DNA from: SURF-24 sp964537965
GTDB lineage: Bacteria > Bacteroidota > Ignavibacteria > Ignavibacteriales > SURF-24
Reading direction: 5' to 3'
Assembly: GCA_964537965.1 (NCBI GenBank)
Contig: CAZIDB010000148.1
Coordinates: 1 to 11,583, forward strand
DNA: 11,583 nt
Part shown: positions 1-7,125 of the stretch, piece by piece
Layout of the letters: every line of letters starts with the position of its first letter
Numbering within the stretch: position 1 is the stretch's first letter
Made by a program: the position numbers and the translations under genes
Notes under the pieces: generated by a model
What the model saw: the letters and a program-made list of their open reading frames with translations, nothing else
What the model was told of the DNA's origin: nothing
Databases searched by the model: none

Positions 1-56
1 CTGCGAAATCTAAAAAAGTAATAAAACCTGCGAAGAAAAAAAGTAAGAAGAAATAA
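1..56 (+). CDS. C-terminal end of an unidentified protein with a Lys-rich tail (partial)
   Basis: Reading from base 3, an open frame runs to a TAA stop at 54-56; bases 1-2 belong to a codon cut by the window edge. The 17 visible residues are almost all Lys, Ala, Ser and Pro with a few Val/Ile, giving a very basic tail. Such tails occur on bacterial DNA-binding proteins such as some topoisomerase I or histone-like proteins, but too little is visible to identify the gene. The stop codon overlaps the ribosome binding site of ndk, so the two are probably cotranscribed. Reading frame fairly sure, identity unknown. Confidence 0.6.
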   Translation, partial: AKSKKVIKPAKKKSKKK

Positions 57-60
57 GGAG
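55..60 (+). promoter_or_regulatory. Shine-Dalgarno site of ndk
   Basis: AAGGAG lies eight bases before the TTG at 69-71 and overlaps the stop codon of the upstream gene. It fixes the start of ndk at a TTG, since no in-frame ATG lies nearby. Confidence 0.7.
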
Positions 61-68
61 TAAATAAT

Positions 69-500
69 TTGAGTAACAGAACTTTAGCAATATTAAAACC
101 AGACTGTGTAAGAAAAAATTTAATAGGAAATGTAATCGCAAAGATTAATGAAGCCGGGTTTAAAGTTAAAGCAATGAAAATGACCCATCTTACGAAGGAA
201 TCGGCAGCCGGGTTTTACGAAATACATAAACATCAACCATGGTTTAATGATCTTATTAGTTATATGACTTCAGGTCCTTGCGTACCGATTGCGCTCGAAA
301 AGGATAATGCTGTTGCAGATTTCAGAAGACTTATCGGCGCTACTGATCCATCGAAAGCTGATGAGGGAACAATAAGGAAATTGTACGCAAAAGATAAAAC
401 TGAAAACATTGTTCATGGCTCTGACTCCGATGAAAACGCGGCAATTGAAATTTCACATTTCTTCTCCCGTAAAGAATTACTTGAGAATTATAACAACTAA
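69..500 (+). CDS. ndk: nucleoside diphosphate kinase
   Basis: This cytoplasmic enzyme moves the gamma-phosphate of ATP onto other nucleoside diphosphates through a phospho-histidine, balancing NTP and dNTP pools. The 143-residue product has the normal bacterial length. All expected active-site residues are visible: Lys10, Tyr50, Arg86, Thr92, Arg103, Asn113 and the phosphorylated His116 in the NIVHGSDS signature, followed by the usual EIxxFF helix. The start is a TTG with a good AAGGAG site eight bases upstream, and the second codon begins the family's usual N-terminus (RTLAILKPD). It follows the previous gene directly and is 12 bases from the DUF1343 gene, suggesting an operon. Identity is secure. 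Confidence 0.97.
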   Translation: MSNRTLAILKPDCVRKNLIGNVIAKINEAGFKVKAMKMTHLTKESAAGFYEIHKHQPWFNDLISYMTSGPCVPIALEKDNAVADFRRLIGATDPSKADEGTIRKLYAKDKTENIVHGSDSDENAAIEISHFFSRKELLENYNN

Positions 501-512
501 ACCTGTAGAAAT

Positions 513-1763
513 ATGAGATCAATAAAATATTTTTTAAGCATACTCCTTTTAACTTTTTCAACCTCTGTCTTTGGACAAAATATAGTTGCTAAACGCGTGT
601 GGGTTGGTGCAGAAGTTTTGGTTAAGGATAGTCTTGAGCTTATCCAGGGAAAGAGAATTGGAATTGTTACAAACCATTCGTCAATCGTATTCAACAAAAT
701 GCTGTTAGTTGATACGCTTGCAAAACGAAATGACGTAAAAGTTGTTGCTCTCTTTGGACCGGAACATGGCATCAGGGGTGATAATGCAGACGGAGCAAAA
801 ATAGTAAACGGCAAAGACTCGGTTACCGGAATTCCTGTTTACTCATTGTATGGTGAAATAAACAAACCTACAAAGGAAATGTTAAAAGATGTTGACATTT
901 TACTTTTTGATATTCAGGATGTTGGAGCACGGTTCTATACTTACATCTCAACACTCTTCTATGCTATACAGGCTGCTGCAGAAAATAATATTCCAATAAT
1001 AGTTTTGGACAGACCAAATCCTATTGGCGGGTTAAATGTAAACGGACCAATACTAAAGCCGGAACTGAAATCATTCGTTGGGATTGCACCAATACCAATT
1101 ATGCACGGAATGACTATAGGAGAATTAGCTGAGTATTTTAATAACCCGGAGTTGCTTGGTAACAATCTTAAAGCAAATCTTTCCGTTATTAAAATGAAAT
1201 ACTGGGATAGAAAATTTTATTATGATCGTTGTAAACTAAACTGGGTAAAACCTTCTCCCAACATTTCTTATATACTTACCGCAATTGTTTATCCCGGAAT
1301 GTGCCTGCTTGAAGGAACAAACATTTCTGAAGGACGCGGGACTGAATTTCCGTTTCTGCTTTTCGGAGCGCCATTCCTCAATAGTAAAAAAGTTATAAGT
1401 GAATTGAAAAAACAGAACCTTGTTGGTATTGAATTAAATCCCGAAACATTTATTCCGAAAGAAATTCCGGGTGTTGCTTCAAATCCGAAATATAAAGGAG
1501 AGTCTTGCCAGGGTATAAAAATAATAGTAAGAGACAGGTATAAATTTAATCCTGTAAATTTTGCCGTAAAGCTTTTATATGCTCTAAATAAAGTTCATCC
1601 AAAGGATTTCAAGTTCAAAGATTCCAGGTTTGATAAGCTTGCCGGTGATGCCAAATTAAGAGAGATGATTCTTGAAGGAAAAAATCCGGACAGTATTATT
1701 AAATCATGGCAAAAAGAACTTGATAACTTTATTCAAATAAGAAATAAATATTTACTTTACTAA
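513..1763 (+). CDS. namZ: secreted DUF1343/NamZ-type exo-beta-N-acetylmuramidase
   Basis: The DUF1343 family includes Bacillus NamZ, which releases MurNAc from the non-reducing ends of peptidoglycan fragments, so a role in cell-wall turnover or recycling is likely. The 416-residue product starts with a signal peptide: basic start, hydrophobic stretch about 6-19, probable cleavage after Gly21. Family motifs follow in order: VTNHSS (52-57), FGPEHGIRG (81-89) with Glu84 a likely catalytic residue, FDIQDVGARFYTY (132-144), LDRPNP (165-170), SPNI (248-251) and LEGTNISEGRGT (266-277). The C-terminal part (about 300-416) is the usual second domain. No lipobox is seen, so the protein is probably periplasmic. 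The ATG lies 12 bases after ndk with no clear Shine-Dalgarno site. Family sure; exact substrate inferred. Confidence 0.88.
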   Translation: MRSIKYFLSILLLTFSTSVFGQNIVAKRVWVGAEVLVKDSLELIQGKRIGIVTNHSSIVFNKMLLVDTLAKRNDVKVVALFGPEHGIRGDNADGAKIVNGKDSVTGIPVYSLYGEINKPTKEMLKDVDILLFDIQDVGARFYTYISTLFYAIQAAAENNIPIIVLDRPNPIGGLNVNGPILKPELKSFVGIAPIPIMHGMTIGELAEYFNNPELLGNNLKANLSVIKMKYWDRKFYYDRCKLNWVKPSPNISYILTAIVYPGMCLLEGTNISEGRGTEFPFLLFGAPFLNSKKVISELKKQNLVGIELNPETFIPKEIPGVASNPKYKGESCQGIKIIVRDRYKFNPVNFAVKLLYALNKVHPKDFKFKDSRFDKLAGDAKLREMILEGKNPDSIIKSWQKELDNFIQIRNKYLLY

Positions 1764-1772
1764 GAGAATAAA

Positions 1773-2813
1773 ATGAAAAATTTATTAATTATAATCATTG
1801 CTTCATTGTTACTTATAAGCTGCGGTAAAAATGATAAACCGTTGGACAAAAAGATAAGTGACAAACCCGATACTTCAGGCGTACTAAATGTATCTAAGGA
1901 TGATGCCCCGCCTTCAAATGTTAATTTAGTTTATCAGTTGAAGAAAGATAATTCATACCTGTACAGGCTTACATCTCTTTCAACAACATTACAGAATGTA
2001 ATTTCCGATTCAACAATGAAGAACACTGTTAAGCAATCAATAACTTATGTTTTTAAAATGGATGTTAATGAAGTTGAATCAGATAATGTAATGGATATTA
2101 AAATTAATATTCAGTCAGTTAAATTAGATGCTACAGCTAACGGGCAGAAATATAAATATGAGTCCGGTGCGAAATTAGATTCAACAGAGCGCTTAAGATA
2201 TGTTGAATATGAAGCTGTATTAAACAATCCTTTTTCGATCAGGCTGGATTCCAAGGGCGAGATTCTTGAAGTTTACAGGCTTGATAAAATTGTAAATAAA
2301 TTTTTGTCAATCCAGGGTGTGCTCGATTCTGTTACCGCCGCACAGAAAAAAGAATTCCAGACAAACATTGCTGAAACAGCAATCAAACCTTTGTTACAAC
2401 AGATATTCAGAATTCTGCCCTCAAAAAATGTCGGCAAAGATTCTATCTGGTCAAATCAATACAATACACGCTTAAGCGTATTTGATGTGACAAACATTGC
2501 AAAGTATAAGCTAAAAGATTTTGTAAAACTTGAAGACAATCGTTTAGCAATAATTGATGCAGGACTTGAAATTATTGCAAGAGGGAAAAATAAAGTTTCC
2601 GAACAAGGTGTAAACTATGACTTTAAAACTCCTGAAGCTACCGGAAGCGGCACAATATATTTCGATCTTACCAAAGGTTGCGTTGTAAAAGCAAAGACAA
2701 CTTCAAAATTGAAAATGTCTATGACTATGCAGATGCCCAAAAGTCCGAGAGGGCCTATGAAAGCTACGCGAAATGACTATGTTGAAAATACGAATGTGCT
2801 GGAATTGTTATAA
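1773..2813 (+). CDS. lipoprotein of unknown function (DUF6263-like)
   Basis: The 346-residue product begins with a lipoprotein signal: hydrophobic residues 4-15 and a lipobox LIS-Cys17, so the mature protein should be lipid-anchored at the envelope. A polar Lys/Asp/Ser-rich linker (about 18-50) precedes a mostly beta-type region. The overall pattern, with a YQLKKDNSYLYR-like strand after the linker and a Gly-rich GSGTIYFDLTKG turn late in the protein, resembles the DUF6263 lipoproteins of Bacteroidota; this is from memory and is tentative. The gene starts nine bases after the NamZ gene and ends just before a strong terminator, so it closes the ndk operon. An envelope role alongside NamZ is only an inference from position. 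Confidence 0.8.
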   Translation: MKNLLIIIIASLLLISCGKNDKPLDKKISDKPDTSGVLNVSKDDAPPSNVNLVYQLKKDNSYLYRLTSLSTTLQNVISDSTMKNTVKQSITYVFKMDVNEVESDNVMDIKINIQSVKLDATANGQKYKYESGAKLDSTERLRYVEYEAVLNNPFSIRLDSKGEILEVYRLDKIVNKFLSIQGVLDSVTAAQKKEFQTNIAETAIKPLLQQIFRILPSKNVGKDSIWSNQYNTRLSVFDVTNIAKYKLKDFVKLEDNRLAIIDAGLEIIARGKNKVSEQGVNYDFKTPEATGSGTIYFDLTKGCVVKAKTTSKLKMSMTMQMPKSPRGPMKATRNDYVENTNVLELL

Positions 2814-2822
2814 AAATTATAT

Positions 2823-2852
2823 AGGGAAGACAAAAGTTTTGTCTTCCCTTTT
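2823..2852 (+). terminator. intrinsic terminator closing the ndk-namZ-lipoprotein operon
   Basis: Bases 2823-2835 (AGGGAAGACAAAA) are the exact inverse of 2837-2849, giving up to 13 paired bases around G2836; with a realistic loop the stem is about 10-11 bp. Four Ts (2849-2852) follow on the plus strand. It lies 10 bases after the lipoprotein stop and between two convergent genes, so it may also stop minus-strand transcripts, although the T-run on that side is interrupted. Confidence 0.85.
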
Positions 2853-2862
2853 CATCGTTTCA

Positions 2863-3381
2863 TTAACCTTCTTTATCTTTCCCCAATAGTTTATAAAGTC
2901 CGTAACCAAGAATTGACAAACCAATTAACCCACCGGTAGTTTTAAGCACTTTGGAGTTAGCCAAATCTTCTAGATGAATTCCGGTACCCGTTTGTTTCAT
3001 TTCTCTGTCGTTATAAATTGAATCCATAAACTCAACCCTGTCTTTAAGGGATTTAAAAGCAATTGTCACGCTTGTACCGTCTCCGCTTGGAGTAAATTTA
3101 ACAGCGCATTTTTCCTCGTCTGTCTCGTCAATTTTATCATAATTCTCAAATTCCCATTTACCGTTAAAGATGCTGTAATTAACCACGCTGCGTTTCTCGC
3201 GGGAGTATAACGGATCGCTGAAAACCATCACCTTCTTCCCTTTTTCATTCACAACTAATTCCGGTTTACCGGATGATTCTTCTGTCATTTCCTGTTCTTC
3301 AGCAGAAATGGATTCTTTTAAAGGCTGAGCTTCTTTTGCCTTTTCACTTAACAAGTCTTTAGGTTTCTTATTTTTTTCCAT
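2863..3381 (-). CDS. hypothetical protein with a C-terminal membrane anchor
   Basis: I do not recognise this 172-residue protein. Residues 1-50 are highly charged (Lys/Glu-rich, low complexity, probably disordered). Residues about 51-125 look like a small folded beta-rich domain, and residues 149-166 form a Gly-rich hydrophobic segment followed by a short charged end (GKDKEG), a tail-anchor arrangement. No signal peptide is present. The start is taken as the ATG at 3381, preceded by AAGGAAA with suitable spacing; an in-frame TTG 33 bases upstream lacks such a site and would lie about at the predicted transcription start. The gene stands alone, convergent with the lipoprotein gene. Function unknown. 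Confidence 0.75.
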   Translation of the reverse strand: MEKNKKPKDLLSEKAKEAQPLKESISAEEQEMTEESSGKPELVVNEKGKKVMVFSDPLYSREKRSVVNYSIFNGKWEFENYDKIDETDEEKCAVKFTPSGDGTSVTIAFKSLKDRVEFMDSIYNDREMKQTGTGIHLEDLANSKVLKTTGGLIGLSILGYGLYKLLGKDKEG

Positions 3382-3419
3382 GGCTGATTTCCTTATATAT
3401 AATCCTAAATTCAACAGTA

Positions 3420-3448
3420 ATAATATTAAAATTGAAAACGTTATACAA
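3420..3448 (-). promoter_or_regulatory. candidate sigma-70-type promoter for the tail-anchored protein
   Basis: On the minus strand TTGTAT (3448-3443), a 17-base spacer and TATTAT (3425-3420) resemble a vegetative promoter. Transcription would begin near 3413, leaving a leader of about 30 bases before the ATG at 3381. The sequence is AT-rich, so chance matches are common, and the promoter rules of this organism are not known. Confidence 0.4.
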
Positions 3449-3484
3449 CACAGCTTAATGACGATTAATTATCTGAATGAAAGC

Positions 3485-3512
3485 AAAAAAATCAAGACAA
3501 TATTTTTGATTT
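3485..3512 (-). terminator. weak candidate terminator of the cyclase gene
   Basis: On the minus strand AAATCAA (3512-3506), a 10-base loop and TTGATTT (3495-3489) form a 7-bp stem followed by further Ts. It sits about 20 bases after the cyclase stop. The stem has only one G-C pair, so it is weak. Confidence 0.35.
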
Positions 3513-3530
3513 AGCAGGAAAATTATTCTT

Positions 3531-4628
3531 TTATTTATTTGTTAACTGATATTCGTTTGGGACATCAAGAGGAGTTTTTACAGGTGAATAAGTATAAAGT
3601 GTTATTGGTTCTTTCTTTCCTTTCACATTAATCCGGTTGTAGAACTTAAATGCTTTAGTACTTTTAAGTCTTGAATAAGTAGCTTCAGTGATAGTTATTT
3701 CATTTGGCGGCACCATTTTTTCAATATTGTAAGCTGTATTTACAACGCTGCCAATTACAGTAAGTTCCTTCCTGTCAACCGGACCAATATCTGCCTGGAT
3801 TACATTTCCGCTGTTTACTGCAATTCTTATCTCAATAGTATCTGCCATTTCCCTTTTATATCTTTCATTTAAATCTTCAAGTGTAAAAAGAATTTTACCG
3901 GCTGCATTTATCGCATCATTTGCATCGACAAAAACAGCCATAACTGCATCGCCAATATATTTATCAATGTCGCCGGAATTTTCTTTTGTTATCAATTCGC
4001 AGATGCTGAAAAACTCATTTAGCAATTTTGCTGTTTCCTCCGGTGTGTGCCTTTCTGAATAATCAGAAAATCTTACGACGTCCAGAACCATAATTGTAAG
4101 ATCGCGTTTTCCGGATTTCGGTTCATTACCATTCAATAATAAATCCTTAACTCTTTGAACCGTTGCAGAAGAAACATACTTCGAAATAAGATTATTATAC
4201 TTTTCCTGTAGTATTCTGAATTCTTCTTCTTTAGAGATATCCCTGAACACTTCGATTGCAGCAATGATATTACCCTTTTCATCTTTGATTGGGGAAATAT
4301 GCGACATCACCGGAATGCGTTTGCCGTTTTTAAGTAAAGGGTATATCTTCATCTTTACTACTTCACCAGATTTAAGAGTTCTTGCCATCGGGCATCCAAG
4401 TTCACAAATCGGAATTCCGCTTTCATTAAAGTGATTAAGGATATCCTCCGAACATCTGTACCCGAGGACTTCATCAATCTTATAACCGGTTATATCTTCA
4501 GCCCCTTTATTCCAGAAAATAATGCGGCGGTTCTGATCCACAATATAAACGCCGTCCGTTATTCCGTTAAGTACATAGTCAAAGATTGTTCCCTTGTCCA
4601 AAATTTCATTCAGTAAAAATTCTGCCAT
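3531..4628 (-). CDS. PAS domain-class III adenylate/guanylate cyclase
   Basis: A 365-residue, apparently soluble signalling protein. Residues about 15-130 form a PAS sensor domain with the NGITDGVYIVDQ start and the FRDISKEEE end. Residues about 133-165 are a helical linker ending in the KYVSSATVQRV segment common before cyclase domains. Residues about 174-345 are a class III cyclase domain: metal ligands Asp183 (LDVVRFSD) and Asp227 (YIGDAVMAVF), and base-selecting Lys223 and Thr290, a pair typical of class IIIb adenylate cyclases. Asn297 of the VVNTA motif is present, but the position normally holding the transition-state Arg is Asn301. The PAS domain has Cys59, His66, Cys75 and Cys79 close together. 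It would make cAMP (or cGMP) if active. Monocistronic by appearance. Confidence 0.9.
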   Translation of the reverse strand: MAEFLLNEILDKGTIFDYVLNGITDGVYIVDQNRRIIFWNKGAEDITGYKIDEVLGYRCSEDILNHFNESGIPICELGCPMARTLKSGEVVKMKIYPLLKNGKRIPVMSHISPIKDEKGNIIAAIEVFRDISKEEEFRILQEKYNNLISKYVSSATVQRVKDLLLNGNEPKSGKRDLTIMVLDVVRFSDYSERHTPEETAKLLNEFFSICELITKENSGDIDKYIGDAVMAVFVDANDAINAAGKILFTLEDLNERYKREMADTIEIRIAVNSGNVIQADIGPVDRKELTVIGSVVNTAYNIEKMVPPNEITITEATYSRLKSTKAFKFYNRINVKGKKEPITLYTYSPVKTPLDVPNEYQLTNK

Positions 4629-4754
4629 TCCAAACCTGCCTATCCTTTAAGATAAATAAACTTATAAGAGAATAACTTGAATGATAAATTTTGGTGAGTT
4701 GGCGACACTCCTCAAATTTATCCGGTTCTAATCCAGCACTACTGTGCTTAATTA

Positions 4755-4783
4755 ATTAAAACACAAATCCAAATTAAAGTCAA
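4755..4783 (-). promoter_or_regulatory. candidate sigma-70-type promoter for the cyclase gene
   Basis: On the minus strand TTGACT (4783-4778) is followed by a 17-base spacer and TTTAAT (4760-4755), a good vegetative promoter match, giving a leader of about 120 bases. A second possibility closer to the gene is TAAATTTG (4720-4713), matching the Bacteroidota -7 box TAnnTTTG but without a clear upstream TTTG. A small hairpin, AGCAC-loop-GTGCT (4735-4748), and a TTAATTAATTAA palindrome (4748-4759) lie at and just downstream of the -10. Confidence 0.4.
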
Positions 4784-4801
4784 GAAGTTTTACAAGAAAA
4801 A

Positions 4802-5869
4802 TTAAAAATTGTAAAATTTGGAATAGATGTTTTCGAAGTCCCAGCCTTTCTGATTCAGGGAGGTTCTGCATCGATAGATAAAATCCATTATTGATTCAAT
4901 TGGAACAGCACGGGCAATTCCGTATTTAATATTTACGCGCCTGTCCACGAAAGTCTCACCACTGTATGGTACCAACGGATTATGCTTATTGTAATTAAAT
5001 TCCTTTGAAGGTCTTAAGACATATTCATAATCTGCAAAAATAGTTTTTATCATTCCTACCATTTCAAAATTCGGTACGCCGTCCCTTATTGCCAGTATTA
5101 TTCCACCGCTGAATCCCTCATTAAAATTTGCATCCAAAATAAAGCTGCCGGTTTTATCTCTATTAGGACTGCTTACCAAGGCTTTTGTAAGAGTTTTATA
5201 TCCCATCGGATAACCTAAAATATAAACGAATGAGCCCCAGTCTAATTCACGCGCCTTACCAAACGGATAGGTAAATTTTGAAACAGGCAGTATTATTTGC
5301 CGCTCAAATTTTTTACCCAGTATTGCCACATCCAATTCTTTATCCATTTCAAGAATATCAAGATGTCCGCCTTCCGGTAAATCGGGTACAAAAATATCCT
5401 GCCTCTGTTTTATAAGTATGCCGTTTATAAAAGAAGTATAATTGCCGAGTGAATCACTGCTGTACGAATATAATGTATCATCAAAGGAAACTACGTGTGC
5501 ACATGTTAACAAGGCCACCTTACCATTTTCATTATAAAAAACCAGACCTGTACCGGCGGCAGTTTTTTCTGTTGATCCTTCGTGTGTTGAAGCAAGTTCC
5601 ATCAGAGAATCGGTTAATTCGCCTTTTTTAATTTTATACTTTTCATTTATAAAGTACACTTTATAATAAGCGATTGTATTAATAAATTTTATGGATTCGC
5701 TAATATCTTCAAGTTGATCTGAACAGCTTTTATAAGGGAATTCCGAATCATAACGACCATCTATTAAAAGCGGGTAAGCCTCTTTATAAACACTTGAAGA
5801 TGAACAGGAAAGAAACATTAAAGCAGGTAAAAAAAACAATACCGTAAAAACGAAGGTTCTTTTTTTCAT
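4802..5869 (-). CDS. lipoprotein trypsin-like serine protease
   Basis: The 355-residue product has a signal with hydrophobic residues 6-20 and Cys22 in an FLSC lipobox, followed by a Ser-rich stretch, so it is probably lipid-anchored outside the cytoplasmic membrane. The second half carries a chymotrypsin-fold triad: His125 (LTCAHVV), Asp180 (ELDVAIL) and Ser254 (FNEGFSGGI), with ILGYPMG (217-223) as in S1-type bacterial proteases. No PDZ domain is visible, unlike DegP/HtrA. Residues about 30-100 have no family I recognise. Ser254 sits in GFSGG rather than the commoner GNSGG. It starts 70 bases after the agmatinase stop, across a small hairpin. Activity is likely; substrate unknown. Confidence 0.82.
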   Translation of the reverse strand: MKKRTFVFTVLFFLPALMFLSCSSSSVYKEAYPLLIDGRYDSEFPYKSCSDQLEDISESIKFINTIAYYKVYFINEKYKIKKGELTDSLMELASTHEGSTEKTAAGTGLVFYNENGKVALLTCAHVVSFDDTLYSYSSDSLGNYTSFINGILIKQRQDIFVPDLPEGGHLDILEMDKELDVAILGKKFERQIILPVSKFTYPFGKARELDWGSFVYILGYPMGYKTLTKALVSSPNRDKTGSFILDANFNEGFSGGIILAIRDGVPNFEMVGMIKTIFADYEYVLRPSKEFNYNKHNPLVPYSGETFVDRRVNIKYGIARAVPIESIMDFIYRCRTSLNQKGWDFENIYSKFYNF

Positions 5870-5901
5870 ATTTTTCCCTTTAAATTCACAAAGGAAATTA
5901 C

Positions 5902-5922
5902 AGAATCTTTTTTTAAGATTCT
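5902..5922 (-). terminator. hairpin between agmatinase and protease genes, possible terminator
   Basis: AGAATCTT (5902-5909) and AAGATTCT (5915-5922) form a perfect 8-bp stem around a five-base loop, 17 bases after the agmatinase stop. No clear T-run follows on the minus strand, so it may be a weak or partial terminator, or an mRNA-end stabilising hairpin. Confidence 0.4.
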
Positions 5923-5939
5923 AAACAGAACAAAGATTA

Positions 5940-6827
5940 TTATTTGTTTTGAAAGGCACAATTTAAAATTTTATAAACCAATTTTGCCGTAAGAAAATCG
6001 GATGAAGGATTTCCTTTTTGCGGGGCAAGTTCAACAACATCAAATCCAATAATATTTTTTTCTTTACCAATTGACTTGATAAGATTTATTGTTTCATCCC
6101 AGAATAAACCGCCCGGTTCGGGAGTTCCGGTTGCGGGTAAAAGAGAAGGATCGAAGGCATCAACATCGAAAGTAATAAACACGTTTTCATTTAACGAATT
6201 TACTACTTCTTTCTGCCAGTCTTTATATTTTCCAGTTCGCAAATCCCGCGAGTAAAATGTTTTTACTTTATTTTTCTTTATAAATTTGGCTTCATCAATA
6301 CACTGGGCGCGGATTCCAACCTGTACTATATCATTTGTAAGTTCGGAAATTCTTGCCATAACAGAAGCATGCGAGTAGATGGAATTTTCATAGCTTTCCC
6401 TAAGATCGGAATGAGCATCAAATTGGAGAATGGAAAGATTTTGAATTGTTTCTACAAAGGGCAAAACTGTTGCAGATGAAATTGAATGCTCTCCACCCAG
6501 AACAACAACAAACTTTTTTTTACTAAGCAACTCTCTTACAGTCTGAGCGATTAAGTTTAATGATTTTTTAATTGACAGCTTTTTAAAACTGATTGGCTTT
6601 AAAGTGGCAATACCTTTTTCAAAAACAAGTTCACGATCAAATTCTTCATCGTAAAACTCAACGTAATGAGACGCTTCAAGAATTGCTTTAGGACCATTAG
6701 CTGTGCCTTTGCCGTAACTAACAGTCTTTTCAAAAGGGGCAGATACAATTACAATCTGTGAACTATCAAGACCGGAATATTTATCTTCGATGCCAAGGTA
6801 ATTAGATTTTATTCCAAGTGATTTCAT
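5940..6827 (-). CDS. speB: agmatinase family ureohydrolase
   Basis: Ureohydrolases of this family cleave urea from a guanidino compound; agmatinase yields putrescine and urea in the cytoplasm. The 295 residues are a normal length, and all metal ligands of the binuclear Mn centre are visible: His114 (GGEHS), Asp137, His139 and Asp141 (FDAHSD), Asp221 and Asp223 (FDVDAFDPS). SHASV with His153 and the GTPEPGG loop (234-240) favour agmatinase or a relative over arginase, but substrate cannot be fixed from sequence; other guanidino substrates are known in the family. The ATG at 6827 follows an A-rich stretch without a clear Shine-Dalgarno site. It lies 39 bases after the small unknown gene, probably within the same operon. 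Confidence 0.9.
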   Translation of the reverse strand: MKSLGIKSNYLGIEDKYSGLDSSQIVIVSAPFEKTVSYGKGTANGPKAILEASHYVEFYDEEFDRELVFEKGIATLKPISFKKLSIKKSLNLIAQTVRELLSKKKFVVVLGGEHSISSATVLPFVETIQNLSILQFDAHSDLRESYENSIYSHASVMARISELTNDIVQVGIRAQCIDEAKFIKKNKVKTFYSRDLRTGKYKDWQKEVVNSLNENVFITFDVDAFDPSLLPATGTPEPGGLFWDETINLIKSIGKEKNIIGFDVVELAPQKGNPSSDFLTAKLVYKILNCAFQNK

Positions 6828-6866
6828 TTTTTTTCTTTGTTCAGATAATTTGAAAATGTAAAAATT

Positions 6867-7091
6867 TTAAATATGTCCATTTATTCCATGCCTTAACAGA
6901 AGATATTTATCTTCAGCATCTTGTAAAGAATCAAACCAAAAACTTTCCTTCTTAAAACAAATACTTAAAAAATACGCTTTCCGTTGTACAAGAAACTTTG
7001 CAGTATCATACTGTAAAATTTTAAGGGAGACATTTTTAGATTTAACTCCCTGTATAAAGCGGAATCCACCTTCAGCTTTATCTGCTTCCAT
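6867..7091 (-). CDS. small hypothetical protein between ribBA and agmatinase
   Basis: I do not recognise this 74-residue protein. It has no signal peptide or membrane segment; the composition is basic and aromatic-rich, with likely beta strands at about 9-45 and a helix at about 54-68. The start is taken as the ATG at 7091, because GAGGG lies five bases upstream; an in-frame TTG four codons earlier overlaps that site. Being on the same strand and 34 bases from ribBA and 39 from the agmatinase gene, it is probably translated from their transcript. Its reality is supported by the ribosome binding site and the snug fit between neighbours. Confidence 0.65.
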   Translation of the reverse strand: MEADKAEGGFRFIQGVKSKNVSLKILQYDTAKFLVQRKAYFLSICFKKESFWFDSLQDAEDKYLLLRHGINGHI

Positions 7092-7125
7092 GCTTACCCT
7101 CAAAAAGAAAAAATAAATAAACTAC

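Noticed and set aside
497..814. 105-codon open frame on the minus strand opposite the DUF1343 gene
   Set aside because: It is a shadow of the DUF1343 coding sequence with no independent coding signals.
4735..4748. AGCAC-loop-GTGCT hairpin as a terminator of the protease gene
   Set aside because: Five pairs only and no T-run on the minus strand.
4690..4750. tRNA-like piece: GGTTCTAATCC (4724-4734) resembles a T-arm and AGTTGGCGA (4697-4705) a D-loop
   Set aside because: No acceptor stem, anticodon arm or five-pair T-stem can be formed around it.
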